Source: Congeria kusceri (taxonomy: Eukaryota; Mollusca; Bivalvia; Myida; Dreissenidae). From it: a stretch of 64,000 bases of DNA. Of this stretch, positions 44,220 to 57,849 are shown piece by piece; positions within the stretch are counted from its first letter, which is position 1, and every line of letters starts with the position of its first letter. The position numbers were made by a program, and so were the translations under genes. The stretch lies in assembly GCA_027627225.1 (NCBI GenBank), contig CM051034.1, forward strand, positions 46,501,548 to 46,565,547, given 5' to 3'. The notes beneath the pieces are model-generated. The model did no database searches. It worked only from the letters and a program-made list of their open reading frames with translations, and had not been told where the DNA came from.

Positions 44220-44565
44220 TGGTAGAGATGTTGCGTATAAAGTTTCCTTGAATTCGAGTTGGTAGTTCCTGTGATCTCGCGCAGAAACAAACATTTCGTA
44301 TTAAAATGGCCTATGTTTAATCAAATGACAAAAACGCCCTGATAACAAATAATCAGACCGGAACGACCTGACAATATGCGCATGTTCTTTTGGTAGGGAT
44401 ACTGCACATACATTTTCAGTGAATTCGGGACTTACGGTCATGGAGTGTGTTGAATAAAATCGTCGGGAAAGAGCATTTACACCCGGACAAACGGAATGAC
44501 AGTTGAATTAGAAATCGGACGGACAGACAAAGCGGCGACTATATGCTTCCCCTCCCTTAATGTAG
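44220..44565 (-). repeat. ATGCTCCCC-like hairpin repeat, inverted and truncated
   Basis: Read on the - strand it begins with a hairpin-like GGGAGGGGAAGCATATAG, then GTCGCCGCTTTGTCTGTCCG, then units resembling 24016-24300. The far end is not clear. Confidence 0.5.
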
Positions 44566-46340
44566 CATAAAAAGTAAAATAGATAGAGATTATAGCACAC
44601 CGGGTCCCCTCATTAATTCTGCATCGGAGTGGAAGAACCTCATAAACTTTGAAATACAATGAATGCATACAGCTGCAATCTTGTTCGGAAAGTGGAATCC
44701 AGAATGTCGCTACATAAGCCCTATCAGACCAGCGTTTTGGGTATAATAATAGAAAGAGCAAGGGAGGTAACCTATTACTGGAAAGATAAATTGTAAAATG
44801 GATTATTTCATAGAAAAATTGGGTTTCTGTTGCACTATAAATATTAGATGAATGAAATGTGCAATACTAAGACATGTACAATAAATAAAGGATAAATAAT
44901 ATAATACATGATGAGATATTTGACAAAAACAAATCAGCACAATTGTTTGAATAAACAACACTAAAACCCCAAGCGGGTATCGAACTCACGACTTAGTAGT
45001 CATACGAAGGAATGACAGTAGACACCGCTTTAACCAGCTGCGCCATTCTGCTTTGTAATGACATGACGTGTAAACTTTGGTCATACAAAATACAATTCAG
45101 ACGTCGAAATGTAAGCATGAAAAGGGCCAAACGAACACGACCCATAATATACATTGATTTTTATCTTAGAATGCAACAATTATTTTGCCACTTTATGAAC
45201 CTTATTTCAACTGTTATTATATTCTAGTTTTAATATCTTAATTTCATATGTTTTAAAGAAATTACTCCATTGAAGGTTCTAGTTCTTATATAAACATATT
45301 CACGGCAAATTCTAATTAGGTGGAATAAACAATTTATGTAATTGTTCTCCCAGCAAAATGTTCGTGGCCACTGTACTGGAGATGACATGCATGGAATGGA
45401 AAAATAATCGTTAGCTTGGAGTCAAATAATTGATCAGCGAAAAATCTACGGGAAATTCAAGTTATTTTGTAATCCGTTCTTGCAGGTACTTCCTGTTAAG
45501 AGTGTAATGTAAAAAATATATGTACATGGTGGCTACAATTGCTTTTTTAAGCCATATACATTTGTAATAGTTTTAATTTATTGCTGGAAAATAAAATAAA
45601 TATCGTCGCTTATACTCCTTTTTTGTATAGAAAACAGCGATTGCTTGTCAGCGACAATAATTTAACTTATAATATTTTTTCAGTAAGTTTATTTGTTATA
45701 ATTGTTTTGATTTTACGAAATCAGTGTTTGTGTTTTATGTGTTTATTTTAGCACTGTTAGCGTTCAAACATGTACTGTGCATGATTATATCCAGCTCGAA
45801 TTTTATTGTACTTGAAACATTTAATGTTTTCATAATGACCATTTTCCCTTTTTAAACTTAGCACTCTAACACTTACTCTATCAAACAAACAAATTAATTT
45901 ATTAATCTAAACACATATTTAACAAATGTTTCTGGTTTTAGAATAACAAATCCAACATGTATTCTTTCGTGCTGAAATACCATATTGTAGCATTATACAC
46001 TTGCGATATATGTTAACCATATTATTTATCAAATACCTGTAAATGATTTTTCTCTCGAAAATATACTTATATTTACCATAAACAGTTACACGCATAAAAT
46101 GGTACTATAATTATAAAAACATTGTAATGAAAACCAGATAATTTATAGCCAGTAGATAAAACACCTTAAATGTCACATTTTTGAACTACATGTGTTGTAC
46201 ATTACAGGAATTACTTAGTGTCCCGCAACTGTTGTTTTTTTTAAGTCTCATCACTTGTACTAATTATATATATTTGTAATATATATGTTATTGTTGGAAG
46301 GACACAAATTACTGTCGTTTATAACCCCATGAGCATTCTA
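44566..46340. other. Intergenic DNA with a tRNA-like segment; otherwise nothing recognised
   Basis: AT-rich, without tandem arrays. Apart from the tRNA-like sequence at 44963-45053 I see no exon-like open frame with splice signals. Confidence 0.45.
44963..45053 (-). ncRNA. tRNA-like sequence, probably SINE-type
   Basis: On the - strand TGGCGCAGCTGGTTAAAGCG is an A-box region and GAGTTCGATACC a near-consensus B box, about 50 bases apart, with the longer spacing of an intron-bearing or class-II tRNA. The anticodon stem is unclear. Confidence 0.45.
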
Positions 46341-46345
46341 TTTTT

Positions 46346-46999
46346 AGCTCACCTGAACCCGAAGTGCTCAAGGGTGAGCTATTGTGGTCAGTCTGTGTCC
46401 GGCGTCCGTCGCCCATCGTCCGTCGTCCACATTTTACTTCAAACAACTTCTTCTCTGAAACCACAAGGCGGATTTGAACCAAACTTGACAGGAATGTTTC
46501 TTTGATGGTCTTTAATCAAATTCCTTCAATTTATTGAAACATATTGAAAACTCTGGTTGTTTTGGCAACCAAAAGCTTAAAAACTGGAAAACTACAAAAA
46601 TCTTCTTGTCAGAAACCACTGGCTGGATTTGGAAAATTGGAAGTTTTCACAGAAATGCTCCTTGGGTGAAACTCTACCAAATTCCTTCAAGTCATTTTGA
46701 TTTGTTAAGAAACATGGCCGTCAGGGGCGGGGCAGTTTTCTTTATATGGCTATATTGAAAACTTTAAAAATCTTTTAGTCTGAAACCGTTTGCTCGATTT
46801 CAAAATATCTCCTTGGGTGACCGTCTACCAAATTCCTGGAAATCATTTTGATTCGTTAAAAATAATGGCCGCCGGGGAGGGGCGAAACAGTTTGCCTTAT
46901 ATGGCTTATTGAAATATATTTGAACAATCTTTTTGTTAAAAGCAATTATAGTGCTTTACACTCAGGTGAGCGACCCAGGGCCATCTTGGCCCTCTTGTT
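46346..46999 (+). repeat. Hairpin-ended repeat, AGCTCACC family, copy 3
   Basis: The 5' hairpin AGCTCACCTGAACC..AGGGTGAGCT is followed by GGCGTCCGTCGCCCATCGTC. Three units follow (TCTTCTCTGAAACCAC, GGAATGTTTCTTTGATGGTC, ACATGGCCGTCAGGGGCGGGGC). The 3' end is CAGGGCCATCTTGGCCCTC then TTGTTA. Confidence 0.75.
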
Positions 47000-49900
47000 A
47001 TTAGGTATACTAGATCCATTATACGCAGTTGACCTAAAAATATCAATACCATGGTACTTTCTGCATTAACTCTAAATATCAGACTTCTCGGAAATAACTT
47101 AAAAGCGATCACAAATATTTGAATTTCTTAAAAATAAAGATATTTACATCCTTCGAGGAACACATTGTACATTTGCAGTAATACATACCTGGAGAAAATA
47201 ATGGAACGGGAATTGTTTTTTTAGCGGAAACACATCACATAGCAAAGGAGTAGCAATTTTATTCCGTCCTAATAGCAATGTAAAACTTTTAAATACAAAA
47301 GAACTGGAAATAGTCAGATAAACATGCAGTTAATTAGAAATAGATGATACAATAATTGTATTCATAAACATATATGGTCCAAACAAAGACGAATACGTAC
47401 TGTTTGATGAATTGGAACAGTACTTGTTGCAAAACTTAGATAAATATTGTGTTATTGATTGAGACTTTAACACATATTTAGACATTACTAAAGATAAAAG
47501 AAACGGTACCAAAGAAGCCCATAAATACTGTAGAAATAAAATAACACACATGTTAAAGACATGTGACCTTATTGACATCTGGAGATATAATAATAGACAC
47601 AGAATGCAGTACACTTGGCAGTTTAACATTAGAACAGTCATCCATTGTAGTTTGGACTACTTTCTTATCTTCACCCCTTTACTGAAATACGGTTTTAAGT
47701 TGCATTATAAAACCTGGATACAAAACAGACCATTCATGTGTAGAATTGATACGAATGCAAAGTTCGAACAAAATAGGCCCAGGTTATTTTGAGATAAATT
47801 TGAAATTTTAAAAATTAAATAAAATTATAATTAATATCTATGCCGTGAACAAACCAATCATACAACTCCATGTTTCCACCAGTGATATATGAATAACCAA
47901 AATAATTTCGGTTAACATAATTGTTATCTGAATTTGTCAAGCCAATTTAACAAATTAACAATGTAAGAAAATAATTTCGGGAATGAATTAAAATTATTAT
48001 GTATCAGACGAGTCTATATTGTTATTCATAGTACAGGTAATATAACATTCATGTTAGTTATCTAATATAATAACGATTTCAAGTCAAATAAGCATTTATA
48101 CCGTTATCTCAATAAAAAGCAAAAGTCAGGGAACATTCAGCGATATTTGAAATGTTAAGACTTAATTTTTGATAAAGCAAACATAAAAATGCATTAGACT
48201 ATGACGATTTTTAAATTATATCAGTAGAAATATGATATATCAAGGGTTCCTGTTTATAATTAGTATTGCAAATTGTGTATTCATGCTACGCGAATAACAA
48301 TTCGACGTATTCTGAATCTTCTTTCATAACATTTTATCTATAGAAAATGTAGCATCTTTTTACAGATTAAATAACATCTACTGGAAAAGTTGATAGAAAG
48401 ATGCAATTATAAATAATCATTAATAAATCGTAACCACAAGTTTAATTCAAATTAACATTAAGTTTTAAATTATAAAATGCCCGTTTATTGAAAATTGTAG
48501 GTTTATGATTCTCTGAACTATATTATTGATGCATGTACAAGTATATTAACACGGCTATACAACGGTTTTGTAGCTACGCGCTTTTTTTAGAATAAGACTA
48601 CTGTTTCTGGAATGCGATGAACTCGCAAGAATCAATGGGCTACATGGAACGGCAACTCTGTGCGTGAGATTTATGAATGGGAACATTGCACAATTGCTAT
48701 TTATAGAGCGTACTGTTTATATAAATGTAGGCTAAGCAAGATAGTTATTTCGTTACGTTTTTAATCCCCAACAGTATGCAACAGATATTGGTATACGTTA
48801 AACCATTGTTTGAAGTTTGCATTCCCTAAAATTAGAAAATTTGCCCAATTTTATTGGCATTAAGATTTCCCGCTACATAATTATCGCAAGAAATCTAGGT
48901 CAAACTTGATGTTAGACAGCTACGCCGAAAAATGATTTTATTTTTAAATGCTTGCATATACTAAATTCCGGTTGTGACGTGGTCAAATGTGTGCGTCTTG
49001 TCTATTCCAATATCACCAGTGTTATTACAAATAACGGTTATCTTTCAAAATCGTTAAATATAAAAAATGGCGCAAGACAGGGCTGTTCATTGTCAACATC
49101 CCTATTTATTATTTGTCTTGAAATATTAAGTTATTATTTAAGTAATAATCCAAATGTGAAAGGGATAATAATAGACGGGGTACAATAAAGAAAACATTAT
49201 TTGCTGATTGACGGCACAAAAAGATCATCCGAATGCCTTATAAAATGCATAGATACGTTTTGTAAAATATTAGGGTTAAGCCTAAATTATTCAAAGTCAA
49301 CTATATTTAAGATTGGTAGCCTTGCGAAGACTGAAATAAAGCATTGTGCAGGAAAAAAGTTTTAAATTGACGTCACACACTGCTCGAACATTAGGTATGG
49401 ATTTTTTCCACAATCATTAATGTAATATGACCAAAAATCTGGTACCAAAGCTTTCACAATATTTTCAATGCTTCAAACAGTGGCAACATAGAAAACCTAC
49501 CCTTTTCGCAAAAATTACAGTGTTTAAAACATTCTCTCTTCCAAAACTTACCCTTTTTCTGTACTGCCCAACACATCAAAGAAAGTAATCGCAGAGATAA
49601 CATGTGCTATATTTAAGTTTATAAGGAATAGTAAGCCGGAGAAAATTTAAATGACAAAAATACCATTCGATACACAGAGGATGATGTCACACGCCAAACC
49701 TCTGTACTTAGCCGCATTATTTCGCCCCAAACGGCGAAATGTGCTTTCGCCTGAAGTAGTTCCGCGTATGAAAGTAGTTTCAGGAAATTACATGATACCA
49801 TTAATCAGTCTAATATTCAGTTAATACTGATAGTTCGTGTTTAACGCTGTTTAGCGTGTTTATTATAAAAAGCTACTTTCACTTTCGTCTTGTGTGAAAA

Positions 49901-50372
49901 TTCAAGGATAGATGCCAGTAATTCCGATCCCATAGGGTCCCATTATAAAACGGCGAAGTTTCAGATTTCAGATTGTGCAAGCTTGGTGTCTGTTAAAAGA
50001 TGAATCTTTCCTCTTCCGAAAATGCAATAAAAAGATATGGCATGTTACTTCTAAGAAAATGGGTATCACCTGAATGCAGACACCGGTAGACACTAGGGTT
50101 TCGGCAGTCATATTTCGACAAAAACCCTATGCCACAGTAAACACACCCCAACAGCTCATTTTTCAAGATAGCTCACAAAGAAAAATGCACAAAAATGTTC
50201 CAAACACACAGAGGCTATTATAAATAACCACAAAAGGCATGGCTGACATTGCTAAAAGCTTTTCATAGCAGAAGAGAAAGGAACTCTAGTAAAAGCCAAT
50301 ATTTCGAATGTAAAACGGAGGGAAACACATTGATTTACTGGTATATAACTTCGATGCAATGTTAAATTAACC

Positions 50373-50541
50373 ATTGCGAGCTATACTGGAAAATAGCGCA
50401 TATCCATAATGCTTAGAGCATGAGTACACAGGTCTGTCAGACCGGTGTAGACACAACGACCATTGCGAGCTACGCTGGAAAATAGCGCATATCCATAATG
50501 CTTAGAGCGTGAGTTCACAGGTCAGTCAGACAGGTGTAGAC
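50373..50541 (+). repeat. Tandem duplication of about 85 bases within the LINE remnant
   Basis: CCATTGCGAGCTAYRCTGGA, then AAATAGCGCATATCCATAAT and GTCAGAC.GGTGTAGACACA occur twice in a row with only a few differences. It sits in LINE-derived DNA, so the duplication followed insertion. Confidence 0.75.
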
Positions 50542-51109
50542 ACATAGGGAAAATACTGGTACAGGATTACAAAGATGGCGGACTAAAACTAAAAGATGTT
50601 GGAGTTTATTTGAATATGCTAAAGGCAAATAGGGTGAACAGATACCTGGGTATTAATAACACAGGCAATTGGAAACATTTAAAAAATCGAAATTGAAAAG
50701 CTTGAGATGCGCTTTTATTTCGAATGTAATGTTCAAGAACAAAAGATAAGCAAATAGTATACTGTTTTTATGTACGATAATTTAAAGTCATGGTTTATAA
50801 TTAAAACAATAACAACAAAGATATATTAAATAACCAAATTCAAAAAAGAAATTTTATGGAACAATCAAACAAAGGAATAACATTTCCAGAACATATTGTT
50901 GACTTCCGAACCAAAACTTTTTATACATTTGACCACATGATATTTTTTATACGATTTAGACGAACGCGATTATTAAAAACATTATTTTCTTTTCAAACCC
51001 CATTATCTATTAAAGTTAAGCTTCAAGAGGCAGATATATCTTCCAATACACAGTGCATTCCTAACAGAATATTTGTTAATAGCTTTTGTTGTATTGAAGT
51101 TACACAACT

Positions 51110-51534
51110 TTTGAATATAAACTTTAACAAGAAAATCGATGTAAAAAGAGGCATAACTCTGCCAAAATACAAAACAGAGTTATAGAGAATGTTGCCCTTG
51201 ATACTGGAGTTGAGGACAAAGGTTACTTCCAAGTTTCAAGTGGATATCTTATGTAGTTTAGAAGTTACATAATTATTGAATATAAACTTTAACCAGAAAA
51301 TCTTAGTGAAAAAGGGGCATAACTCTGTCAAAATACAAAACAGAGTTATGTGGAATGTTGCCCCTGACACTGGAGTTGATGACAAAGGTATATTTGAAGT
51401 TTCAAGTGAATATATTAAGTAGTTTTGAAGTTATAAGACTTTTGAATAAAAACTTGAACTAAATTCAGACGCGGACGCCGACGCTGGGGGTAGTAGGAAA
51501 GCTGGCCTATTCTTCGAAAAGCTGAGCTAAAAAT
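51110..51534 (-). repeat. Inverted copy of the AGCTTAAC hairpin-headed repeat
   Basis: Read on the - strand it starts with AGCTCAGCTTTTCGAAGAAT..CCAGCTTTCC and CCCCAGCGTCGGCGTCC, matching the head of the repeat at 18368. Two units follow with ATAACTCTGT..AAAATACAAAACAGAG. It is inserted between the post-RT and tail parts of the LINE. Confidence 0.65.
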
Positions 51535-52546
51535 GGGAAACCATATAAGCGTTTAAGACGCATCTTACCAACAAATTCTTTACTCTATAAATACAAAATA
51601 AAAGGAATCAATGTATGTGACTTTTATAAATGCAATCTAGAATCAATTGAGCACCTATTTTGGAAATGTCAAGTTACCCAAAATCTCTTGACACAATCGC
51701 ACAATAATTTAAAATCAAAATCAATAAATTTTAAATTTACAGAAGATACTGTTCTACTTGCAATAATAAATGAATCCAAAAACAGCACAAAAATAGTTTT
51801 TCTTATACGCTTATTCAAGGCTTATATATATGAAGCAAACAATAATAACGTTACTTCCATATTCAACAATTTCATATTATACTAAAAACATAGAATAATA
51901 GTGGAAGCTCAGATTTCGTTAATGAACAACAGATTATGCAGCTCATCTTGAAAAATGGAACCAGTTTAGTGACCTCTTTTAGACCTCTAGGTATGCCATA
52001 CCGATACTAATAACAAATGTGCTTGCTACGTTTTTCGTGTTTACACCTTTTTTTAAAAATGATCTAGATTATATCATATGGAATTTCCTCATTGTGTACA
52101 TGTGTATTGATAACCTATGTCTGTTTTCACGACTCTTTTGGTTCATTCCTTATTTGTTTTTTCCACAGTTCACTTATAAGAATGCTATATGTTATATACG
52201 TATATTATATACAATGTAAATTTATGCGGGACTAGTGTGTATGCGAGTGAAAAACTTTTGTGTGAGTGCGTGTATGCGTGTGTGCGTGTGTGTGTGCGTG
52301 TGCGTTTGCGTGAGTGTCAAGTATAAGCGTTATTCTGTATTGTTTGTGTACATGTGTGTCATTTTAGTGTTAATCGAAATGGGACCTGTGTATGAGATGG
52401 CGGGCAAACAGGCGATAGCCCTACCTAGCCATGTTTCTGTATATTCTACCCGTCACTTGTCTTTGAATCTAGTGATCAATACTTCGAACAACAAATCCGG
52501 TAAGTAAAATGTACATCTTTAATGATGAACACTAGAACATATGGAA

Positions 52547-52805
<259 letters not shown>

Positions 52806-53749
52806 AGCAGTGGTTTGTTTTGTAGTACTTGTTGAAAGAGAAGCTGCAGTTGTAGATGTAGCACACTGCAATATCTAACCCAAACACGCCAGATATTGGA
52901 CGGCTACCCGTCTAATATTAAAATTATGGTACACGTAGTACAATGGGATGACGTCACAGCAATGTTTTAATAAATAAATAACAAAAAAGTTACACTTGAT
53001 ATGGCCACAATTATGACCATGTTCATCGTGATTTGTGAACAATGTATACCTTTCTCTCTATATGGACACCTATTCCACATAATGCAGTTATTCAAACGTG
53101 TTTTAGTAAGTCTCACACATTCAACACAATCGTCCTTTTGAAATGGGTTTTAAAATAAAGAAACAGGAATAAACGGATATCACGTTTTTTTCTCGGACAT
53201 GCTTCTATGGCAATTATTTGCGCACTGCTGTTAAGTGCCTTGCTCATTATTTAGTTAATTACATTAGTTCCATTAAAAAAACTATTTTATAACTTTGCTT
53301 CAGAGACGGTCAGTTTGCAAATCATCCTCGTACTGCAGGCTAGTGACTTGTCCATCATTGTATTTCCTTCAACGCATGTTAATCACGTTATTAGTTTAAT
53401 AATCTACGTAATGCCGGTTGGTGCCTTATCCATTATTGCGATTCTATCGGCAGACGCAGTCATTTTGCAGTTATCCTGGTCCTGCAGGTTGTGTCCATAA
53501 TTACAGTTGTCTCAACGCCTGTTTATCACGTTTTTAAGACCTGCTCTTATTGTAATAATGTGCGTAATGCCGGTTGGTGTATTATACGTCATTGTCATTC
53601 CGTCGACAGGCACAATAAAGGGCCGTTGTCTAAATGTTCAACATCCTCCGCAGGTGGTGGAAGCATTGCGTGTAAGTTTTGCATTTACATTGAAATAACA
53701 TATACACGTTTATAAGCATAAGGTCTCTTGCAAGAGTATTGATGCATAT

Positions 53750-54125
53750 TCTAGTGTGCCATATACATTGAGAATGTTGCCATGTGGTTTTCTAGAAAAA
53801 ATTATGTACACTCGCGTATACATATCTTTCTCCAATGGGCGTCTAGAAATAAAAAGGCATTGTAATATCCAATGTTTACCAGTATATACACATCTGAACC
53901 TAACGGAAGTTAAAATAACGCATTTTGTAATGATTTGTTCTCTAGAATATATACATACTGACCTAATGGTATTATCCTATTTGCCCTCGTATATTCATAC
54001 CTTGCCCAATGGTCTTCTAGAAAAAAGCATTTTATTATCCTATGTTCACTGGTATATACATACATTGCCCAATGGTCTTCTAGAAAATAATGCGTTTTAT
54101 TATCCTATGTGCCCTCGTATAAACA
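53750..54125 (+). repeat. About 60-65-bp tandem repeat, TCTAGAAAA type
   Basis: Five or six units of CCCAATGGTCTTCTAGAAAA, then GCRTTTTATTATCCTATGT and ACTSGTATATACATAC. The open frame across it is repeat-derived. It ends just before the exon at 54168. Confidence 0.75.
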
Positions 54126-54167
54126 TACTGTGCCCGTACATGTTATCGTCGTTTGAATACCGTGATT

Positions 54168-54347
54168 GAGCCGACATGTCACGATGTCACGTCTATTGTA
54201 TCGCCCGAGGAAGTTTGTGTTACGGATTGTTATTGTCCCTGCGGTTGGGTAGAAGAACCTAAAAACTACACACAGGAAGAGCTTGCGGCGATTGTTGCAG
54301 CCATCCAAGAAAAACTCAAAGTTGATCTGAAAAAACTCAGTTCTACT
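54168..54347 (+). CDS. Exon of an unidentified mollusc-type gene, Cys-rich then helical
   Basis: Sixty codons with donor ACT|GTAAGT. The peptide has CHDVTSIVSPEEVCV, then CYCPCGW, then NYTQEELAAIVAAIQEKLKV and DLKKLSS. I associate the pattern CxCxCxW..TxEEL..I..I...L.V....LS with the last exons of a large family of uncharacterised bivalve secreted or membrane proteins; this is from memory. The acceptor (GATTGAG) is poor, so the 5' edge is uncertain: the frame is open back to about 54131, with further Cys residues. No partner exons were found on either side, so it may be a stray exon or the remnant of a gene copy. Confidence 0.4.
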
Positions 54348-54439
54348 GTAAGTATTACAACTCTAAAATGTGTTTCAGCGCTGGTGTTCCTCGTCCTCAC
54401 AGGCTCAAGCTTCCTTATTGATAATGGTAATATCATTCG

Positions 54440-55020
54440 CGATCATAAGACACCTCGTGACAACCTCCGACAGGGCTCTAGATATTAGATAGCACCCTCC
54501 CCACATGTAGTTTCATCTTCAAAGCAGACCTGTGAAATAACATCCGCGATCTTAGGTTGCTTGTGGACACCCTCCGCTAAGGATTGAGATGTCAGATAGC
54601 ACTCTCCCTAAGTTTGACTACACTTTCCTGTTTGTCCTGAGAATTATCATCCGCGGTCTAAGGCTGGTTTTGGACAATCCCCGCCAAGGGTTGAGATTTC
54701 ATATAGCATGTTCCCCATGCTTACTACACTTTCCTTTTTTACATGGGAATTATCATCCGTGATCTAAAGCTGCTTTTGTACAATCTTCACCAGGGATTGA
54801 GATTTCATATAGCATGATCCCTACATTTAACTACACTTTCCTTTTTACCTGGGACTTATCAGCCGCGATCTAAGGATGCATTCGGACAATCTTCGCCAGG
54901 GATTGAGCTGCTAAATAGCACCTATTGCACGTTTGGTTTCATCTTCATTGTTCGTAGACCTGCAAATATCATCAATCTAACGCAGCTTCTGAAAATGTCC
55001 GCCATGAATTGAGATGTTAG
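54440..55020 (+). repeat. About 120-bp tandem units, ATCCGCGATCTAAGG type
   Basis: Five units with ATCATCCGCGATCTAAGGCT, GACAATCTTCGCCAGGGATT and GAGATTTCATATAGCA. The array begins immediately downstream of the exon at 54168 and covers the end of the open frame there. Confidence 0.8.
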
Positions 55021-55056
55021 ATTTTTATGTTAAAACAATATCAAACAAAAACCTTG

Positions 55057-55318
55057 ACCTGGGCCCGTATTCACCAACTTATTCTTAGACTTAAGAATAA
55101 AAATAGACTTAGACTCAAGAAAAACTGTCTGCGTTCGAAAATATGCTGGGTACCAATGTTGATTATGCCATAAACAAATTGTTCTAAATAAAGAATATTG
55201 TATTTCGAGTGAGTGAATACCAAACAAGATTCATATATACAGCGCTCTAAGAAAAGAACAGTTATTATTTATTCTTAGTCTTAAGTCTAAAAATAGGTGG
55301 GTGGATAACGGCCCTGGG
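55057..55318. mobile_element. MITE, CGTATTCACCAA family, copy 2
   Basis: The left end GGGCCCGTATTCACCAACTT pairs, inverted, with the right end (AGGTGGGTGGATAACGGCCC). Inner inverted words TTCTTAGACTTAAGAATA and TATTCTTAGTCTTAAGTC follow. It matches the element at 28202 in layout and interior (AACAAATTGTTCTAAATAAAG). Confidence 0.78.
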
Positions 55319-56029
55319 CATTAGATGCTATAGTCTATCATTTGCATTTCGTAAAGGATTTCAAGCAAGCAAGATCTAAGGTTTGATCGAGGATTGTCAT
55401 ATCAATATTAAGATTAATCCATTTTAAGGTGTACAATTTCATAGCACGTGTAGTACTCGGCTATTTGTTTTCGATATAAATTATTTGGCAAAATATTTAA
55501 GGTTAATGAGAATAACATTAAGATGATTTGAAATTGGAACTTTCATTCAGACGTTAAAAAAATACCAATACCCATGAGAGCAATGGTATCGAGCAATAAA
55601 TATGTCCTCAAATGCTAATCAAATTTAAATTAATTTGAGATGGGTGCCCAGTGTTTTTTATTAAAATAAGTATTAGTGGCCGAACTAAGCAGGTCTCTAC
55701 AAATAACAGCAAATTACAGGGATTCAGTGCCAAGTGTTGAAACAATTATTCTGAAATTTTAGTGAACCGTAAATGCATATATTATTTTAATATTGACTTA
55801 ACGACACATCAGAAAATGGAGGTAAATCACCGGAAATTTGATGTGAAATATTAAATTGTTTATGTATTTTATGAAAAGTTTAGACTACGGCGCAAACGAA
55901 CAAAATTATATTATAAAAATAAATGTGTACTTACCTGCTGAGAAGTACCTGACTGTCTTGCATTTTGAATTTAACATGTCATCATATTTTGAGAACAGTA
56001 TGAACACACAAGTTTATTAGACTAAAACC

Positions 56030-57845
56030 GCGTGCATAAAATTTTGATGGTTTCAAATATGATGGTTTCAGAATGTGTTGGTTTTAAAATGTGATGGTTT
56101 TAAGTGTTCTTTTGCTGTATTTGTTTAAATTGATAGACATGAATTTAACATATCTGCATTCATAGATGGGAGTGGTGAAATCATTGTATTTATGAACTCT
56201 AAAACACAAATGTTTATCAGACTAAAAAGGATTCATGTATGATGGTTTCAAAATGTGAAGGTTTCAAAATGTGAGTGATATACATTAATTTAACATATTT
56301 GCATTCATTGATGGGAGAGGTGAAATTCATTTTATTTATAAAAAGTACGAAGACACAAGTTCATCAGACTTAAAAGGCGTACACAATTGTGAGGGTTGTA
56401 AAATATAAAGGCTTCAAAATGTGAAGATTTCAAATGAGCTTTGACTTTATGTGATTAAACTGATTTATCATATTTGCCCTCATATGATGGTTTCCAAATG
56501 CGTTGGTTTCAAGTGTGCTCATTTTAGCACACCTGAGCACAACGTGCTCATTGTGAGCTTTTGTGATCAACTTTCGTCCGTCGTGCGTCGTGCGTCAACA
56601 TTTTCATTCGAACAACATCTTCCTAAATCGCTCGGCAGATTTTCACCAAACTTCACAGGAATGATCCTTGGGTGACCCTCCTTCAGAATTGTTCAAATCA
56701 TTTCGGTCCGCTGCATATGTAGGTCACCAGAGCTAAAAGTAGATTTAAAAAGTGAAAATTAAAAAAAAACTGCTTCTCTGATACTGCATGACTGAGAGCT
56801 TTCATATTTGGTATTTGGCATCCTCTGGTGATCCTCTACAAAGATTGTTCAAATGATGCCCCTAGGGTCAAAACTTGAAACGCCCCGGGGGTCACATGGT
56901 TTATATAGACTTACATAGCAAAATGACTTTAAAAATCTTCTCCTCTGAAAACGCAGGGCCCAGAGGTTTTATATTTTGTATGCAACATTGCATAGCAGTC
57001 TTCTATTAAGATTGTTCAAATGATGCCCCTGAAGTAAAAACTGGCCACGCCCCGGGGGTCACATGGTTTATATAGAATTAAATAGCTAAATGATTTTAAA
57101 ATCTTATTCTCCGAAACCGCAAGGCCTAGAGGTTTGGTATTTGGTTGGGAACATTGTATAGGGGTCCTCTACAAAGATTGTTCAAATGATGCCCTGGGGT
57201 CAAACCTGGCCACGCCCCGGGGGTCACATTGTTTGTTTAGACTTAAATTGCTAAATTACTTCAATAACCTTCTCCTCTGAAACCGCAAGGCCCAGTGGTT
57301 TCATATTTGGTATGTAACATTGCATACCAGTCTTCTACAAAGATTGTTCAAATGATGCCCCTGGGGTCCAAACTGGGATGCCTGAAACTCAAGTGAGCGA
57401 CCTAGGGCCATCGTGGCCCTCTTGTGCGTTATGTGTTTAAATTGATAGACATGAATTTAACATACTTGCATTCATAGATGTGAGAGTTGAAGATCATCCT
57501 ATTTTTTAACAATATGAACACTAAACTGTATCAGAATTAATAGGCTTTCACAAATGTGATGGTTTCAAATATGATGGTTTCAAGTGTGCTTTTCTTTATG
57601 TGTTTAAAGTGATAGACATGATTTTAAAATATTTGCACTCATAGATATGAGAGGTTAATATCATCCTATTTATGAACAATATAAACAAAAATGTTAATCA
57701 GACTGAAAAAGGCTTTCGCCATGTGGCGGTTTTCAATTTCGAAGGTTTTTAATGAGCTTTTTATGTATTTGAATTTATTGAAATAAATTTAACATATTTT
57801 CACACATAGATGTGTTTTGAATTTTACTAGAGTATATTTAACTGT
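56030..57845 (+). repeat. About 180-bp tandem repeat split by a hairpin-ended element
   Basis: Units contain TTTCAAAATGTGATGGTTTC, AAGTGTGCTTTT, TTTAAATTGATAGACATGAA and TTGCATTCATAGATGGGAG. About three lie before 56525 and two or three after 57426. The array is interrupted by AGCTCACC-family copy 4. Confidence 0.8.
56526..57425 (+). repeat. Hairpin-ended repeat, AGCTCACC family, copy 4 (nested)
   Basis: The 5' hairpin AGCACACCTGAGC..GCTCATTGTGAGCT is followed by GTCCGTCGTGCGTCGTGCGTC. The units and the end GACCTAGGGCCATCGTGGCCC are nearly collinear with copy 2 at 11854. Confidence 0.82.
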
Positions 57846-57849
57846 TGGT

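Larger units (their letters stand above)
47160..51960 (+). pseudogene. Decayed LINE (L1/Tx1-type) ORF2: endonuclease, reverse transcriptase, tail
   Basis: Pieces appear in the right order. An endonuclease fragment (47223-47792) reads SKGVAILFRPNSN, INIYGPNKDEYV, a DFN motif behind an in-frame TGA, and LIDIWRYNNRHRMQYTW. A reverse-transcriptase fragment (48944-49190) has GARQGCSLSTSLFIICLEIL. Post-RT segments follow: KITVFKTFSLPKLTLFLYC (about 49500-49560) and DGGLKLKDVGVYLN..LGINNTGNW (about 50570-50690). The tail (51570-51883) has DFYKCNLESIEHLFWKC. Stops, frame changes, a missing RT core and later insertions mark it as dead. The RT catalytic YxDD box is not intact. Confidence 0.75.

Noticed and set aside
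51688..51885. Independent small gene
   Set aside because: It is the in-frame continuation of the LINE tail with EHLFWKC, so it belongs to the LINE remnant.
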